This document shows, piece after piece, positions 1-7,625 of a DNA stretch of 64,000 nt (the stretch's first letter is position 1; every line of letters starts with the position of its first letter). A model generated the notes under the pieces. It saw only the letters and a list, made by a program, of their open reading frames with translations, was not told the origin of the DNA and did not search any database. The translations under genes were made by a program, and so were the position numbers. Origin of the DNA: Jejuia algarum (lineage in GTDB: Bacteria > Bacteroidota > Bacteroidia > Flavobacteriales > Flavobacteriaceae); assembly GCA_947495775.1 (NCBI GenBank), contig CANMAQ010000007.1:62001-126000 (forward strand), read 5' to 3'.

Positions 1-990
1 AGAAGGTGCAATGACAACCTCGCAGAATAATTTATGAATTTCTTCAGCAGTAGCTAAGTCTATTTTAGTGTTACTAATAAGTACGCCACCAAAAGCCGAA
101 ACAGGATCGCCAGCCAAAGCATCAATGTAGGCTTGGTGTAAGCTCTCACGTTGGGCTAAACCACAAGCGTTATTGTGTTTTAAAATGGCAAATGTTGGTG
201 CGTCGTTTTTAAATTCCAACATTAGATTTACAGCAGCATCTACATCTAAAAGGTTGTTATAACTTAATTCTTTGCCGTGTAGTTTTGTGAATAATTCATC
301 GAAATCACCAAAGAAAATACCTTTTTGATGTGGATTTTCTCCATAACGCAATGTTTTACCTTTAGTTTCGCTTAGTTTTAAAGCTGTCTCTTCATTGTTT
401 TGATTGAAATAATTGAAGATCGCAGAATCGTAATGCGAAGACACGTTAAAGGCTTTTCCAGCGAAACGTTTTCTGTCTTCTTCAGAAATAGTACCCTTGT
501 TTGCAGAAATTAGATCTAAAAATTCAGCATAATCATTTACCGAAGACACACAAATTACATCGGCATAATTTTTAGCAGCAGCACGAATTAAAGAAATACC
601 ACCAATATCTATTTTTTCTATGATGTCTTGGTTGCTAGCACCAGAGGCTACTGTTTTTTCAAACGGGTATAAATCTACAATAACCACATCGATTTGTGGA
701 ATGTTATATTCGGCCAATTCAGCAACGTCACCATCATGGTTTTGTCTGTTAAGAATACCTCCAAATACTTTGGGGTGAAGTGTTTTTACACGTCCACCTA
801 AAATAGAAGGGTAAGACGTTACATCTTCTACAGGAACAACTTTTATACCTAAATCATTAATAAATTTTTCAGTACCACCAGTGGAATAAATGGTAACACC
901 TTGTTGGTCTAGTTCTCTAACAATAGGCTCTAAACCGTCTTTGCTAAACACAGAGATTAATGCTGATTTGATGGTTTTTTCGTTGCTCAT
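1..990 (-). CDS. purH: Bifunctional AICAR formyltransferase/IMP cyclohydrolase PurH (3' end outside window)
   Basis: PurH catalyses the last two steps of de novo IMP synthesis in the cytosol: formyl transfer to AICAR, then ring closure to IMP. Translating the minus strand from the ATG at 990 gives MSNEKTIKSALISVFSKDGL, the typical MGS-like IMP cyclohydrolase N-terminus. STGGTEKFIND, PVEDVTSYPSILGGRVKTLHP and DLYPFEKTV follow, and then the start of the transformylase part (LRYGENPHQKG, LKHNNACG, SAFGG). All 330 codons visible are open up to position 1, so the C-terminal third lies outside. The gene is well separated from its divergent neighbour and has its own strong promoter (1079-1108) and a hairpin in the leader. 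Identification is firm. Confidence 0.96.
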   Translation of the reverse strand, partial: MSNEKTIKSALISVFSKDGLEPIVRELDQQGVTIYSTGGTEKFINDLGIKVVPVEDVTSYPSILGGRVKTLHPKVFGGILNRQNHDGDVAELAEYNIPQIDVVIVDLYPFEKTVASGASNQDIIEKIDIGGISLIRAAAKNYADVICVSSVNDYAEFLDLISANKGTISEEDRKRFAGKAFNVSSHYDSAIFNYFNQNNEETALKLSETKGKTLRYGENPHQKGIFFGDFDELFTKLHGKELSYNNLLDVDAAVNLMLEFKNDAPTFAILKHNNACGLAQRESLHQAYIDALAGDPVSAFGGVLISNTKIDLATAEEIHKLFCEVVIAPS

Positions 991-1045
991 CTTTTAAATG
1001 TTGTTTTTAAACTCCCGTAATCAGGAAATGATTTTGTTGTTTATC

Positions 1046-1061
1046 AAGAGGTTATCCTCTT
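1046..1061 (-). promoter_or_regulatory. Perfect 6-bp inverted repeat in the purH leader
   Basis: AAGAGG-TTAT-CCTCTT forms a perfect 6-bp stem with a four-base loop. It lies just downstream of the predicted purH start point, at the 5' end of the leader RNA. It could be an operator for a purine-responsive repressor or an mRNA-stabilising hairpin. It does not resemble a known purine riboswitch, and nothing in the sequence decides between these roles. Confidence 0.35.
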
Positions 1062-1078
1062 TAATTTTAAAATATTTG

Positions 1079-1108
1079 CAAAAGTAGCTATTTCGTAAAG
1101 AAATGCAA
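1079..1108 (-). promoter_or_regulatory. purH promoter of Bacteroidota type (TTG-N19-TACTTTTG)
   Basis: On the minus strand a TACTTTTG box (1079-1086) fits the Bacteroidota -7 consensus TAnnTTTG exactly. A TTG (1106-1108) lies 19 bases upstream, the usual place for the -33 element. Transcription would start near 1072, leaving a leader of about 80 bases before the purH ATG at 990. Of the promoters in this window this is the only one where both elements are seen at good spacing. Confidence 0.7.
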
Positions 1109-1302
1109 CTTAGAATGATTTTAAAAAACGATAGATTTTTTAACGAAAATCATAGATTTGTTAATAAGAGAAAAGCAAGGCTGTGAGAATTTTGTCAAGC
1201 TATTTTAAAATCCTAATTTGTCACAGGATAAAACCAGAGCCGAACCCAATAGACTTTATAAGGTCTAATTTTTAATCTCTTATATAATATAGTAAAAGGA
1301 CA

Positions 1303-1854
1303 TTGAAAGCACTTTTTATAAAATTTAAACCTGTTATACGATTTATAGTCACTTTTTTAGTGGTGTACTTTGTCTTAGCATTAATGTATAAACTCTATTT
1401 GCAGCATGCAAAAAACGCCGTGTTTTATCCTGATTATTTTACCCATCTAGTCGCCAAACAAAGTCAGGCAGCGCTTAACGCATTTTCCTATCAAACAGAG
1501 GTTGTGCCACACCCCGACGAGCCCTCTTTAAAGCTTATTTTAAATGGGAAATATTTAGCACGTGTGGTAGAAGGCTGTAATGGTATTAGCGTTATTGTAT
1601 TATTTATAGCATTTGTTATAGCGTTTTCGGCGCGTTTTAAAACCACGCTAATTTATCTTATTGGGGGCAGCTTGCTTGTTTATGCGATTAACTTAGCACG
1701 AATTGTGGTTTTGTCTATAGGGCTGTATCATTATCCGGAATATGAATCTGTTTTGCATACCGTTATCTTTCCCGCTATTATTTATGGTACGGTTTTTTTA
1801 TTGTGGATCATTTGGGTCAATCGTTTTTCTAAACTAAAGCAAAAGCATGTCTAA
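1303..1854 (+). CDS. xrtF: Exosortase family protein XrtF
   Basis: This is an integral membrane cysteine protease/transpeptidase of the exosortase/archaeosortase superfamily, flavobacterial XrtF branch (183 aa). Such enzymes process C-terminal sorting tails of secreted proteins. The expected catalytic triad can be seen: Cys92 in VVEGCNGISV, Arg133 in NLARI and His152 in VLHTVIFP. These lie among hydrophobic helices at about 13-30, 95-110, 118-140 and 152-172. The start used is TTG at 1303, with a purine-rich AAAAGGA only two bases before it. The next ATG, codon 28, would remove the first helix, so the TTG is preferred but not proven. The gene overlaps the next by 8 nt. No recognisable substrate with a sorting tail lies in the window. 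Confidence 0.85.
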   Translation: MKALFIKFKPVIRFIVTFLVVYFVLALMYKLYLQHAKNAVFYPDYFTHLVAKQSQAALNAFSYQTEVVPHPDEPSLKLILNGKYLARVVEGCNGISVIVLFIAFVIAFSARFKTTLIYLIGGSLLVYAINLARIVVLSIGLYHYPEYESVLHTVIFPAIIYGTVFLLWIIWVNRFSKLKQKHV

Positions 1855-2278
1855 AGTTGTCACCTATATTGCGTTATTCATATTAATACTATTATTGGTT
1901 TTAATTCGCTTTTATGAAGACCAGCTGTTTTACGACCCTTATCTCACATTTTTTCAAAACGATTACCTGTATTTAGACAGTCCAAGACGCGAGTTGGCAA
2001 AATTAGTGGCATACACGGTAGTGCGTTATGTTTTAAATACCGGACTTTCCTTAGGTGTTTTGTATGTAGCATTTAAAGATATGAGCATTGTAAAATTTTC
2101 GGGATTTATATATGGCGTTGCCTTTGTCGTTTTAATGGGGTTGTATCTCTATTTTGTTATACACCCGAAGCAAGAAGACTATTATTTTTTCTTTAATATA
2201 AGACGTTTTTTAATTCAACCTTTACTGCTCATACTATTGTGTCCTGCGTTTTATTATCATAAACTAAAAGCATCTTAG
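1847..2278 (+). CDS. Exosortase F system-associated membrane protein
   Basis: This is a 143-aa membrane protein with about four hydrophobic helices (roughly residues 5-20, 50-75, 82-103 and 120-135). Its start overlaps the end of xrtF by 8 nt, so the two are almost certainly co-translated. In Flavobacteriaceae a small membrane protein of this size and position regularly follows XrtF and is named after that association. Its biochemical role is unknown. A part in forming or stabilising the exosortase complex is inferred from gene order only. Confidence 0.75.
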   Translation: MSKVVTYIALFILILLLVLIRFYEDQLFYDPYLTFFQNDYLYLDSPRRELAKLVAYTVVRYVLNTGLSLGVLYVAFKDMSIVKFSGFIYGVAFVVLMGLYLYFVIHPKQEDYYFFFNIRRFLIQPLLLILLCPAFYYHKLKAS

Positions 2279-2388
2279 GAGCCTTTACAATAGGAGTTTA
2301 AAAGTTGTATCTTCTTTAAGATTAAGGAGAGCGTTATAGTTTTTATAAAGTTGAAGATCTGTATTTTTATTTTTTGTAATTTTACGTA

Positions 2389-2790
2389 GTGAAATACCCA
2401 TTACAACATAAAATTTTTGCAGTAGTTTTAGCACTCATGGTGCTTTGTTCTACATTGTCTTTTACGGTAGAGAAGCACTATTGTGGTGGTGAATTGGTTG
2501 CTGTTTCTCTTTTTGCCGAATTAGAAAAATGCGGTATGGACAGTGCAGTGGTTTTTGAATCTTCTCCCTGCTGTAAAGATGAAATTGCAGTGGTAGAAGG
2601 GCAGGATGAATTGCAATTGTCTGTGTCGAAGTTGTTAAAATTTCACAAGTCTTATTTCGTGCCTAATGCTAACATAGCGCGTCTAAGGTCTATTGAAACA
2701 CAAATACAGCCTAGACCTTGTTTCCATGCGCATGCACCACCAGAGAGCAGTCCCAATATTCAAATACGAGATCAGGTTTTTTTAATTTGA
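2389..2790 (+). CDS. HYC_CC_PP family small secreted protein
   Basis: This 133-aa protein starts at GTG (2389) with a hydrophobic segment at residues 9-25 that looks like a signal peptide or membrane anchor. Three signatures give the family its name: His30-Tyr-Cys32, the Cys61-Cys62 pair in SPCCKDE, and a proline pair at 117-118 after HAHA. Cysteine and histidine are spread along the mature part, which suits metal binding in the periplasm. The family is known by sequence but its function is not. Here it heads a cluster with two HMA-domain proteins and a TonB receptor, so a role in copper or other transition-metal handling is inferred. The start could shift by a few codons. Confidence 0.75.
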   Translation: MKYPLQHKIFAVVLALMVLCSTLSFTVEKHYCGGELVAVSLFAELEKCGMDSAVVFESSPCCKDEIAVVEGQDELQLSVSKLLKFHKSYFVPNANIARLRSIETQIQPRPCFHAHAPPESSPNIQIRDQVFLI

Positions 2791-2906
2791 TAGTACTTAT
2801 AAAGCAGCATGAGAGAGAGTTTTTAATACACACTTTACATTACCTCTTATTAAAACTCATGCAGTGCCTTTAAGACCTATTGTTTTTAATAAAAAAATCA
2901 AAACCT

Positions 2907-3629
2907 ATGGAACGTATTTATACGGTTACAGGAATGACTTGTAACGGCTGTCGCGCCAAAGTAGAAGCGCAGCTCAATCAAATACCAAATGTTGTTTTAG
3001 CGCAAGTGCAGTTGGAACAAAACAAAGCAATTATTACATCTAAACAGGAAATCCCTTTAGAGCTTCTGCAAGACGAATTATCAGAAAAATATACAATTAC
3101 CGCAGAAGAGACCTTAAACAGACCTAAAACGGCAGTATTAGATTCTAAATCTGAACTAAAACGTCTCTATCCGTTACTGTTAATTTTTACCTATATAACT
3201 ATTGCAGCGACGTTAATGCATCTAAAAGTCTGGAATACTAAGGCATTTATGCTCGATTTTATGGGCTTGTTTTATGTGGTGTTTAGTTTCTTTAAATTAT
3301 TAGATCTTAGGGGATTCGCGACTTCTTTTGGCATGTACGATCCTCTTGCTAAAAGAGTGCCATTGTATGGCAAAGTCTATCCTTTTGTAGAAGTGTTTTT
3401 AGGACTGTGTTTTTTAATGCGTTTTGAAATCACATTGGCCTTGGTCTTAACGCTATGCATTCTAGGGATGACAACTGTTGGTGTCACTAAGGTACTTTTG
3501 CAAAAAAAAGAGATACAATGTGCGTGTTTGGGAACGGTTTTAAATTTACCCATGACTACTGCAACCTTTATAGAGAATAGTATCATGTTACTTATGGCTA
3601 CAGCAATGTTGCTTGGTATCTGTGTTTAA
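2907..3629 (+). CDS. Heavy-metal-associated domain fused to MauE/DoxX-like membrane domain
   Basis: I place the start at the ATG 2907 (MERIYTVTGMTCNGC), nine codons into the longest open frame, because this is the usual beginning of an HMA domain. Residues 1-70 form the HMA fold with the metal-binding GMTCNGC motif (Cys12, Cys15). The rest is a MauE-like membrane domain of about four helices. It includes the conserved FYVVFSFFKLLDLRGFA segment and, in a loop before the last helix, a CxC pair (CACLGTVLNLP). Proteins of this build are common next to HYC_CC_PP and TonB receptor genes in Flavobacteriaceae. A role in metal capture linked to membrane thiol chemistry is inferred. Confidence 0.8.
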   Translation: MERIYTVTGMTCNGCRAKVEAQLNQIPNVVLAQVQLEQNKAIITSKQEIPLELLQDELSEKYTITAEETLNRPKTAVLDSKSELKRLYPLLLIFTYITIAATLMHLKVWNTKAFMLDFMGLFYVVFSFFKLLDLRGFATSFGMYDPLAKRVPLYGKVYPFVEVFLGLCFLMRFEITLALVLTLCILGMTTVGVTKVLLQKKEIQCACLGTVLNLPMTTATFIENSIMLLMATAMLLGICV

Positions 3630-3659
3630 AAAACGTTTTAGTCTTAAATAATTAAACAC

Positions 3660-5900
3660 ATGAAATATATTATATTTACGATGCTTGTATGGCCTTTTAT
3701 GCTGTTTTCTCAGGATTATATTTCTGGAGAAATAAGAGATGGTGATGCGACACCAAACAGTAGAGGTATCGCTGGTGCTAATGTCTATTGGTTAGACACA
3801 ACAGTTGGTACAGTTACTTCGCTAGAAGGTACGTTTAAAATACCTTATAAAGCGGCGTATAAAAAATTGGTAGTGAGTTATGTGGGCTACCAAACAGATA
3901 CTATACATGTAGACGGTCCAAAATTTATAAAACACCAATTGCAGGCTGCAACAGATTTAGATGCTGTTGTGGTGCGGTCTCGACAACAGAGCATACGCAA
4001 ATCGTATACAAAAGCGCAGAATGTGCTTACGGTAAGTAGTGCCGAATTGTTAAAAGCGGCATGTTGTAACCTTTCCGAAAGTTTTGAAACCAATCCTTCT
4101 ATAGATGTGAATTTTGCAGATGCCATTTCTGGCACACGACAAATACGAATGTTGGGATTAACGAGTCCTTATATTTTGATTGCCACCGAGAATATCCCCT
4201 CCGTACGAGGAGCATCGCAAGCCTATGGGCTTAGTTTTATTCCTGGTACTTGGGTAGAAAGCATACAAATCACCAAAGGAGCGGGGAGTGTGGTGAATGG
4301 TTTTGAAAGCATAGCAGGACAGATTAATACCGAGTTGGTAAAGCCTTTAACCGATGCTAAACTTTTTGTAAATCTTTACGCGGCCTCTAGCGAACGTGTA
4401 GAATTAAATACCCATATCAATACGAAAGTTAATAGGTTTTGGCATACGGGACTTTATGTGCACGGCAATAGACATAACCAAAGGCATGATAATAATAATG
4501 ATGGCTTTTTAGACATGCCAAGGTTTCATCAAATTAATGTGATGAACCGTTGGCAATATACCAATGCGAAACGTGGTTTGGTGAGTTTTATAAATTTAAA
4601 GGTTTTGAATGACGAAAAACAGGCGGGAGCATTAGCTTATAGGTCCGAAACCGATAGATTGACCACCAATAATTGGGGAAGTGAAATAGATACCAGACGC
4701 TATGAAATTGCTAGTAAATTCGGGTATGTAAATCCAAATGTGCCATGGCAAAGTTTAGGGATGCAAAGCGCATTTAGCAGTCATAAGCAAAAGTCCTCTT
4801 TTGGGTTGAGTCGTTACGATATTACACATAACAGTCTCTACACCAATGCGATTTACAATTCCATTATAAGTGACTCTAGGCATCATATTAAGACAGGCGT
4901 AAGCTACACCCATGATACGTATGAAGAGTTGGTAAATGTCACGACTTATAAAAGAACAGAAAATGCTGTAGGAACTTTTTTTGAATACAGTTACGATAAT
5001 TTAGAGCTGTTTAATCTCACTGCGGGCATTCGTCTAGACCATCACAACTTATTAGGTACGTTTGTAACACCACGATTGCATCTGCGCTATTCCCCATGGC
5101 GTAAATCGGCTTTTAAAGCGTCCTTTGGGCGCGGTAAGCGTAGCGCTAATATTTTTGCCGAAAATCAGCAATTATTTTCTACCTCACGACAACTAGAAAT
5201 ATCAAATGCAGGAGGCCCTATATATGGTTTAGATCCTGAAATCGCATGGAATTACGGCGTGTCGTATTTGCAAGGCTTTCGTCTCTGGGGACGTTCTGGA
5301 GATGTAACTTTAGATTATTATAAAACCGATTTTAAAAATCAGGTCGTAGTTGATTGGGAAGACCCAAGAGCCGTTCGCTTTTACAACCTCGAAGGCGATA
5401 GTTTTGCCAATAGTTTTCAAATGGAGTTAAATTATAGCCCTTTTGAGCGTTTCGATCTAAGAACAGCGTATAAATTTTATGATGTACAAACCACCTATCG
5501 TTCAGGGCGTTTAGAACGGCCTTTAACCCCTAAACATAGAGTGTTTGTAAATATAGGTTATGCTACAAAAAATAAAAAAGCGGAATTCAATTCCTGGAAA
5601 TTCGATTTGACCTTTAATGGGTTAAGCACACAGCGTTTTGCAGCGACAAACATGAATCCAGAAGCGTTTCGATTGCCAGAACGCACACCAAAAGTAGGGA
5701 CTTTAAATGGACAGGTTACCAAAGTGTTCTCGTCTAAATTTGAAATCTATTTAGGCGGTGAGAATCTCACGAATTTACGACAACCCAACGCGGTATTAGG
5801 GGCAGAAGATCCCTTTGGAGCGAATTTTGATTCTACTTTCGTGTATGGCCCTATTTTTGGAAGTTTGTACTATGCAGGATTACGTTATACTGTAAAATAA
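3660..5900 (+). CDS. TonB-dependent outer-membrane receptor with CarboxypepD_reg-like domain
   Basis: This is a 746-aa outer-membrane active transporter. A signal peptide (residues 1-17, ending LFSQ) leads into a carboxypeptidase-regulatory-like beta-sandwich at about 20-95 (GIAGANVYWLDTTVGTVTSLEG, LVVSYVGYQTDTI). A plug domain follows at about 110-225 (RQIRMLGLTSPYILIATENI, ITKGAGSVVNGFESIAGQIN). A long beta-barrel closes with the aromatic-ended strand SLYYAGLRYTVK. Two adjacent cysteines at the start of the plug (KAACCNLSESF) are unusual and could touch metal. The gene is flanked on both sides by HMA-domain genes, so the substrate is more likely a metal or metallophore than a glycan. No SusD partner is present, which also argues against a polysaccharide locus. 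Confidence 0.88.
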   Translation: MKYIIFTMLVWPFMLFSQDYISGEIRDGDATPNSRGIAGANVYWLDTTVGTVTSLEGTFKIPYKAAYKKLVVSYVGYQTDTIHVDGPKFIKHQLQAATDLDAVVVRSRQQSIRKSYTKAQNVLTVSSAELLKAACCNLSESFETNPSIDVNFADAISGTRQIRMLGLTSPYILIATENIPSVRGASQAYGLSFIPGTWVESIQITKGAGSVVNGFESIAGQINTELVKPLTDAKLFVNLYAASSERVELNTHINTKVNRFWHTGLYVHGNRHNQRHDNNNDGFLDMPRFHQINVMNRWQYTNAKRGLVSFINLKVLNDEKQAGALAYRSETDRLTTNNWGSEIDTRRYEIASKFGYVNPNVPWQSLGMQSAFSSHKQKSSFGLSRYDITHNSLYTNAIYNSIISDSRHHIKTGVSYTHDTYEELVNVTTYKRTENAVGTFFEYSYDNLELFNLTAGIRLDHHNLLGTFVTPRLHLRYSPWRKSAFKASFGRGKRSANIFAENQQLFSTSRQLEISNAGGPIYGLDPEIAWNYGVSYLQGFRLWGRSGDVTLDYYKTDFKNQVVVDWEDPRAVRFYNLEGDSFANSFQMELNYSPFERFDLRTAYKFYDVQTTYRSGRLERPLTPKHRVFVNIGYATKNKKAEFNSWKFDLTFNGLSTQRFAATNMNPEAFRLPERTPKVGTLNGQVTKVFSSKFEIYLGGENLTNLRQPNAVLGAEDPFGANFDSTFVYGPIFGSLYYAGLRYTVK

Positions 5901-5989
5901 AAAAGAAATGCAATGCGTAGCCATTTGTAAAAAGGCTTTTAACGTTTAAAAATGAACCGCTGTGTAAACAGCAATTAAATAGAAATAAA

Positions 5990-6352
5990 ATGATGAAACA
6001 ACTTGTTATGATAGTGGCAATGTTTTGTGCGGTATCAGGTTTTGCTCAAAACAAAAATGCCAAAGCAACCTTAGAAGTAGATGGTATTTGCGGAATGTGT
6101 AAAACACGTATAGAAAAAGCGTCTCTAAATACTAAAGGCGTTAAATATGCACAGTGGAGTGTAGAAACCCACGAACTTAAACTTATTTACGACGCACGTA
6201 AAACAGCAACAGATTCGATTAAGCAACGTATTTTAGAGGCAGGACATGATGTGAAAGGTGTGAAAGCAACCGATGCAGCATACGCTACGGTACACCCTTG
6301 TTGTAAATATAGGGACACCTCTGTGATCGATACCCATAATGGAGACGATTAA
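5990..6352 (+). CDS. Secreted heavy-metal-associated (HMA) domain protein
   Basis: This 120-aa periplasmic protein has a signal peptide at residues 1-19 (cleavage after SGFA) and a single HMA domain at about 25-97. The metal-binding motif reads GICGMC (Cys34, Cys37). A C-terminal HPCCKYRD motif supplies two further adjacent cysteines. It probably carries copper or a similar soft metal between the TonB receptor encoded 90 bp upstream and the inner-membrane HMA-MauE protein. Two ATGs in a row (5990 and 5993) make the exact start uncertain by one codon. Confidence 0.82.
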   Translation: MMKQLVMIVAMFCAVSGFAQNKNAKATLEVDGICGMCKTRIEKASLNTKGVKYAQWSVETHELKLIYDARKTATDSIKQRILEAGHDVKGVKATDAAYATVHPCCKYRDTSVIDTHNGDD

Positions 6353-6490
6353 ACTTAAATTGTTTTATGCGCTTGTAGTGCAACAAGAACTTGTTTTGAA
6401 AGTATTATAGTGCCTATTGATGGCATAGGGGATATGTTTGATGGATCTCCCTAAACGTCTAATAGAGTGCGACTTATCTTGTGAAGAACG

Positions 6491-7282
6491 ATGAGTAAGA
6501 TTAAAAATTTATACTATTACCAAATGAAAGAGACCTCAAAAAAAAATGATTCTTCCTGTGATACAGAGACAGGGCAGTGTGCACCTAGTACAAACCTATC
6601 GAAAAAAGAAACCTTTAATGAACCCAATCAAGTGTCGTTACCCTACAAGCTCATCTACTATTACGATGCCTTATGTGGTTGGTGCTATGGGTTTAGTCCC
6701 GTAATTGCGAAACTCTATGACAGGTATAAAAAGACGATGGTTATAGAGTTGATAAGTGGAGGTTTATTTTTGGGGGAGCGCGTAGGTTTGGTTAACACCG
6801 TGGCCCCCTATATAAAAGCGGGCGCCTATAAAAGTGTTGAAGCCACCACAGGGGTAACATTTGGGGCTGGCTTTTTAAGCGATTTAAATGGTAGTGGTAG
6901 TATGGTGCTTAATTCGTTACCACCCGCCATAGCCTTAAGCATTGTTAAAGCGACATGTCCCGAAGTACAACTTGAATTTGGAGCCTTATTATTACACGCC
7001 ATTTACAATAAGGGAATGCATAGTGATTCTATAGATGGTCTGGCAAATTGTGCATCTAAAATTGGCTTAGATCCCGAGGTATTTAAGATGCAGATGCGTG
7101 ATGCGCACTACAAAATTAAAGCAGAGCAGGATTTTGAAATTTTTAAACGCAGTCCGCATACAGGAATGCCAACCCTAGTCTTAGAATGTGATGGTGCACA
7201 AATTGTGCTGTCCAGAGGCTATGCTTCTTTTAATGATTTGAGTTCTAAGTTAGATGCTATCATAGCGTCTAAGTCGGTTTAA
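6491..7282 (+). CDS. DsbA/FrnE-like thiol oxidoreductase
   Basis: This 263-aa thioredoxin-fold protein of the DsbA family has the active site CGWC (Cys62, Cys65) in YYYDALCGWCYGF, directly after the first strand. The helical insert and the cis-Pro loop TGMPTLVLE near residue 227 complete the fold. There is no signal peptide, so it is probably cytosolic. Residues 12-40 form a polar, cysteine-containing extension (SSCDTETGQC) rarely seen in the family; the ATG at 6524 (codon 12) is an alternative start. Its place behind the HMA/TonB genes suggests thiol or metal chemistry, but FrnE-like proteins also occur alone. Confidence 0.8.
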   Translation: MSKIKNLYYYQMKETSKKNDSSCDTETGQCAPSTNLSKKETFNEPNQVSLPYKLIYYYDALCGWCYGFSPVIAKLYDRYKKTMVIELISGGLFLGERVGLVNTVAPYIKAGAYKSVEATTGVTFGAGFLSDLNGSGSMVLNSLPPAIALSIVKATCPEVQLEFGALLLHAIYNKGMHSDSIDGLANCASKIGLDPEVFKMQMRDAHYKIKAEQDFEIFKRSPHTGMPTLVLECDGAQIVLSRGYASFNDLSSKLDAIIASKSV

Positions 7283-7366
7283 AAATCAAGATAGTATAAT
7301 TGGTTTAGAATATATGAGATACAAAACGAGCATGACCTTGTTTTAAATAGAAGTTTATAGAAATAA

Positions 7367-7537
7367 ATACCTAGATCGCATTTTTTAAGAGGTGTAAACA
7401 TTAGCTGTTCCCACAAAATTCCTATGGCTACATTGCGTACGGTACTGGCAGATGTGGGTTTAGGAAACGTAAAGGGGCCTACTCGAAATTACAGAACTAG
7501 GGTAAGGCTTATGGCCTTATCTTTAGAAAGTGAGTAA
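7367..7537 (+). pseudogene. Decayed fragment of a DUF1697 family gene
   Basis: Within the 343-bp gap between 7282 and 7626, the frame that includes 7388-7537 reads FLRGVNIS, then SHKIPMATLRTVLADVGLGNVK. This follows the N-terminal DUF1697 pattern (FLRGINVGG-HKKIPMAELR-LL-GF-NVKTYIQSGN). The family's next element, TYIQSGN, is replaced by an unrelated stretch before a stop at 7537. A shifted frame still shows traces such as LQN-stop-GK. The start codon, the first strand and the C-terminal two thirds of the usual ~180-aa protein are missing. I read this as a gene remnant. An ATG at 7424 could start a 37-aa peptide, but I do not consider that a gene. Confidence 0.55.
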
Positions 7538-7554
7538 GACCAATAGATATTTCT

Positions 7555-7562
7555 TATTTTTG
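7555..7562 (+). promoter_or_regulatory. -7 promoter element for the mevalonate block
   Basis: TATTTTTG matches the Bacteroidota -7 consensus TAnnTTTG and lies 63 bases before the diphosphomevalonate decarboxylase ATG. No convincing TTG is found at the -33 position, so only the -7 half is supported. Confidence 0.45.
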
Positions 7563-7625
7563 CCAAAATTTTAATTCATGCAACAAGCAGGTACCATTAG
7601 AGTACAGGTTGCGAAATGAGATCGA

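Noticed and set aside
7424..7537. A 37-residue small gene starting at ATG 7424
   Set aside because: The open frame continues upstream of the ATG with DUF1697-like residues, which points to the remains of a larger gene.
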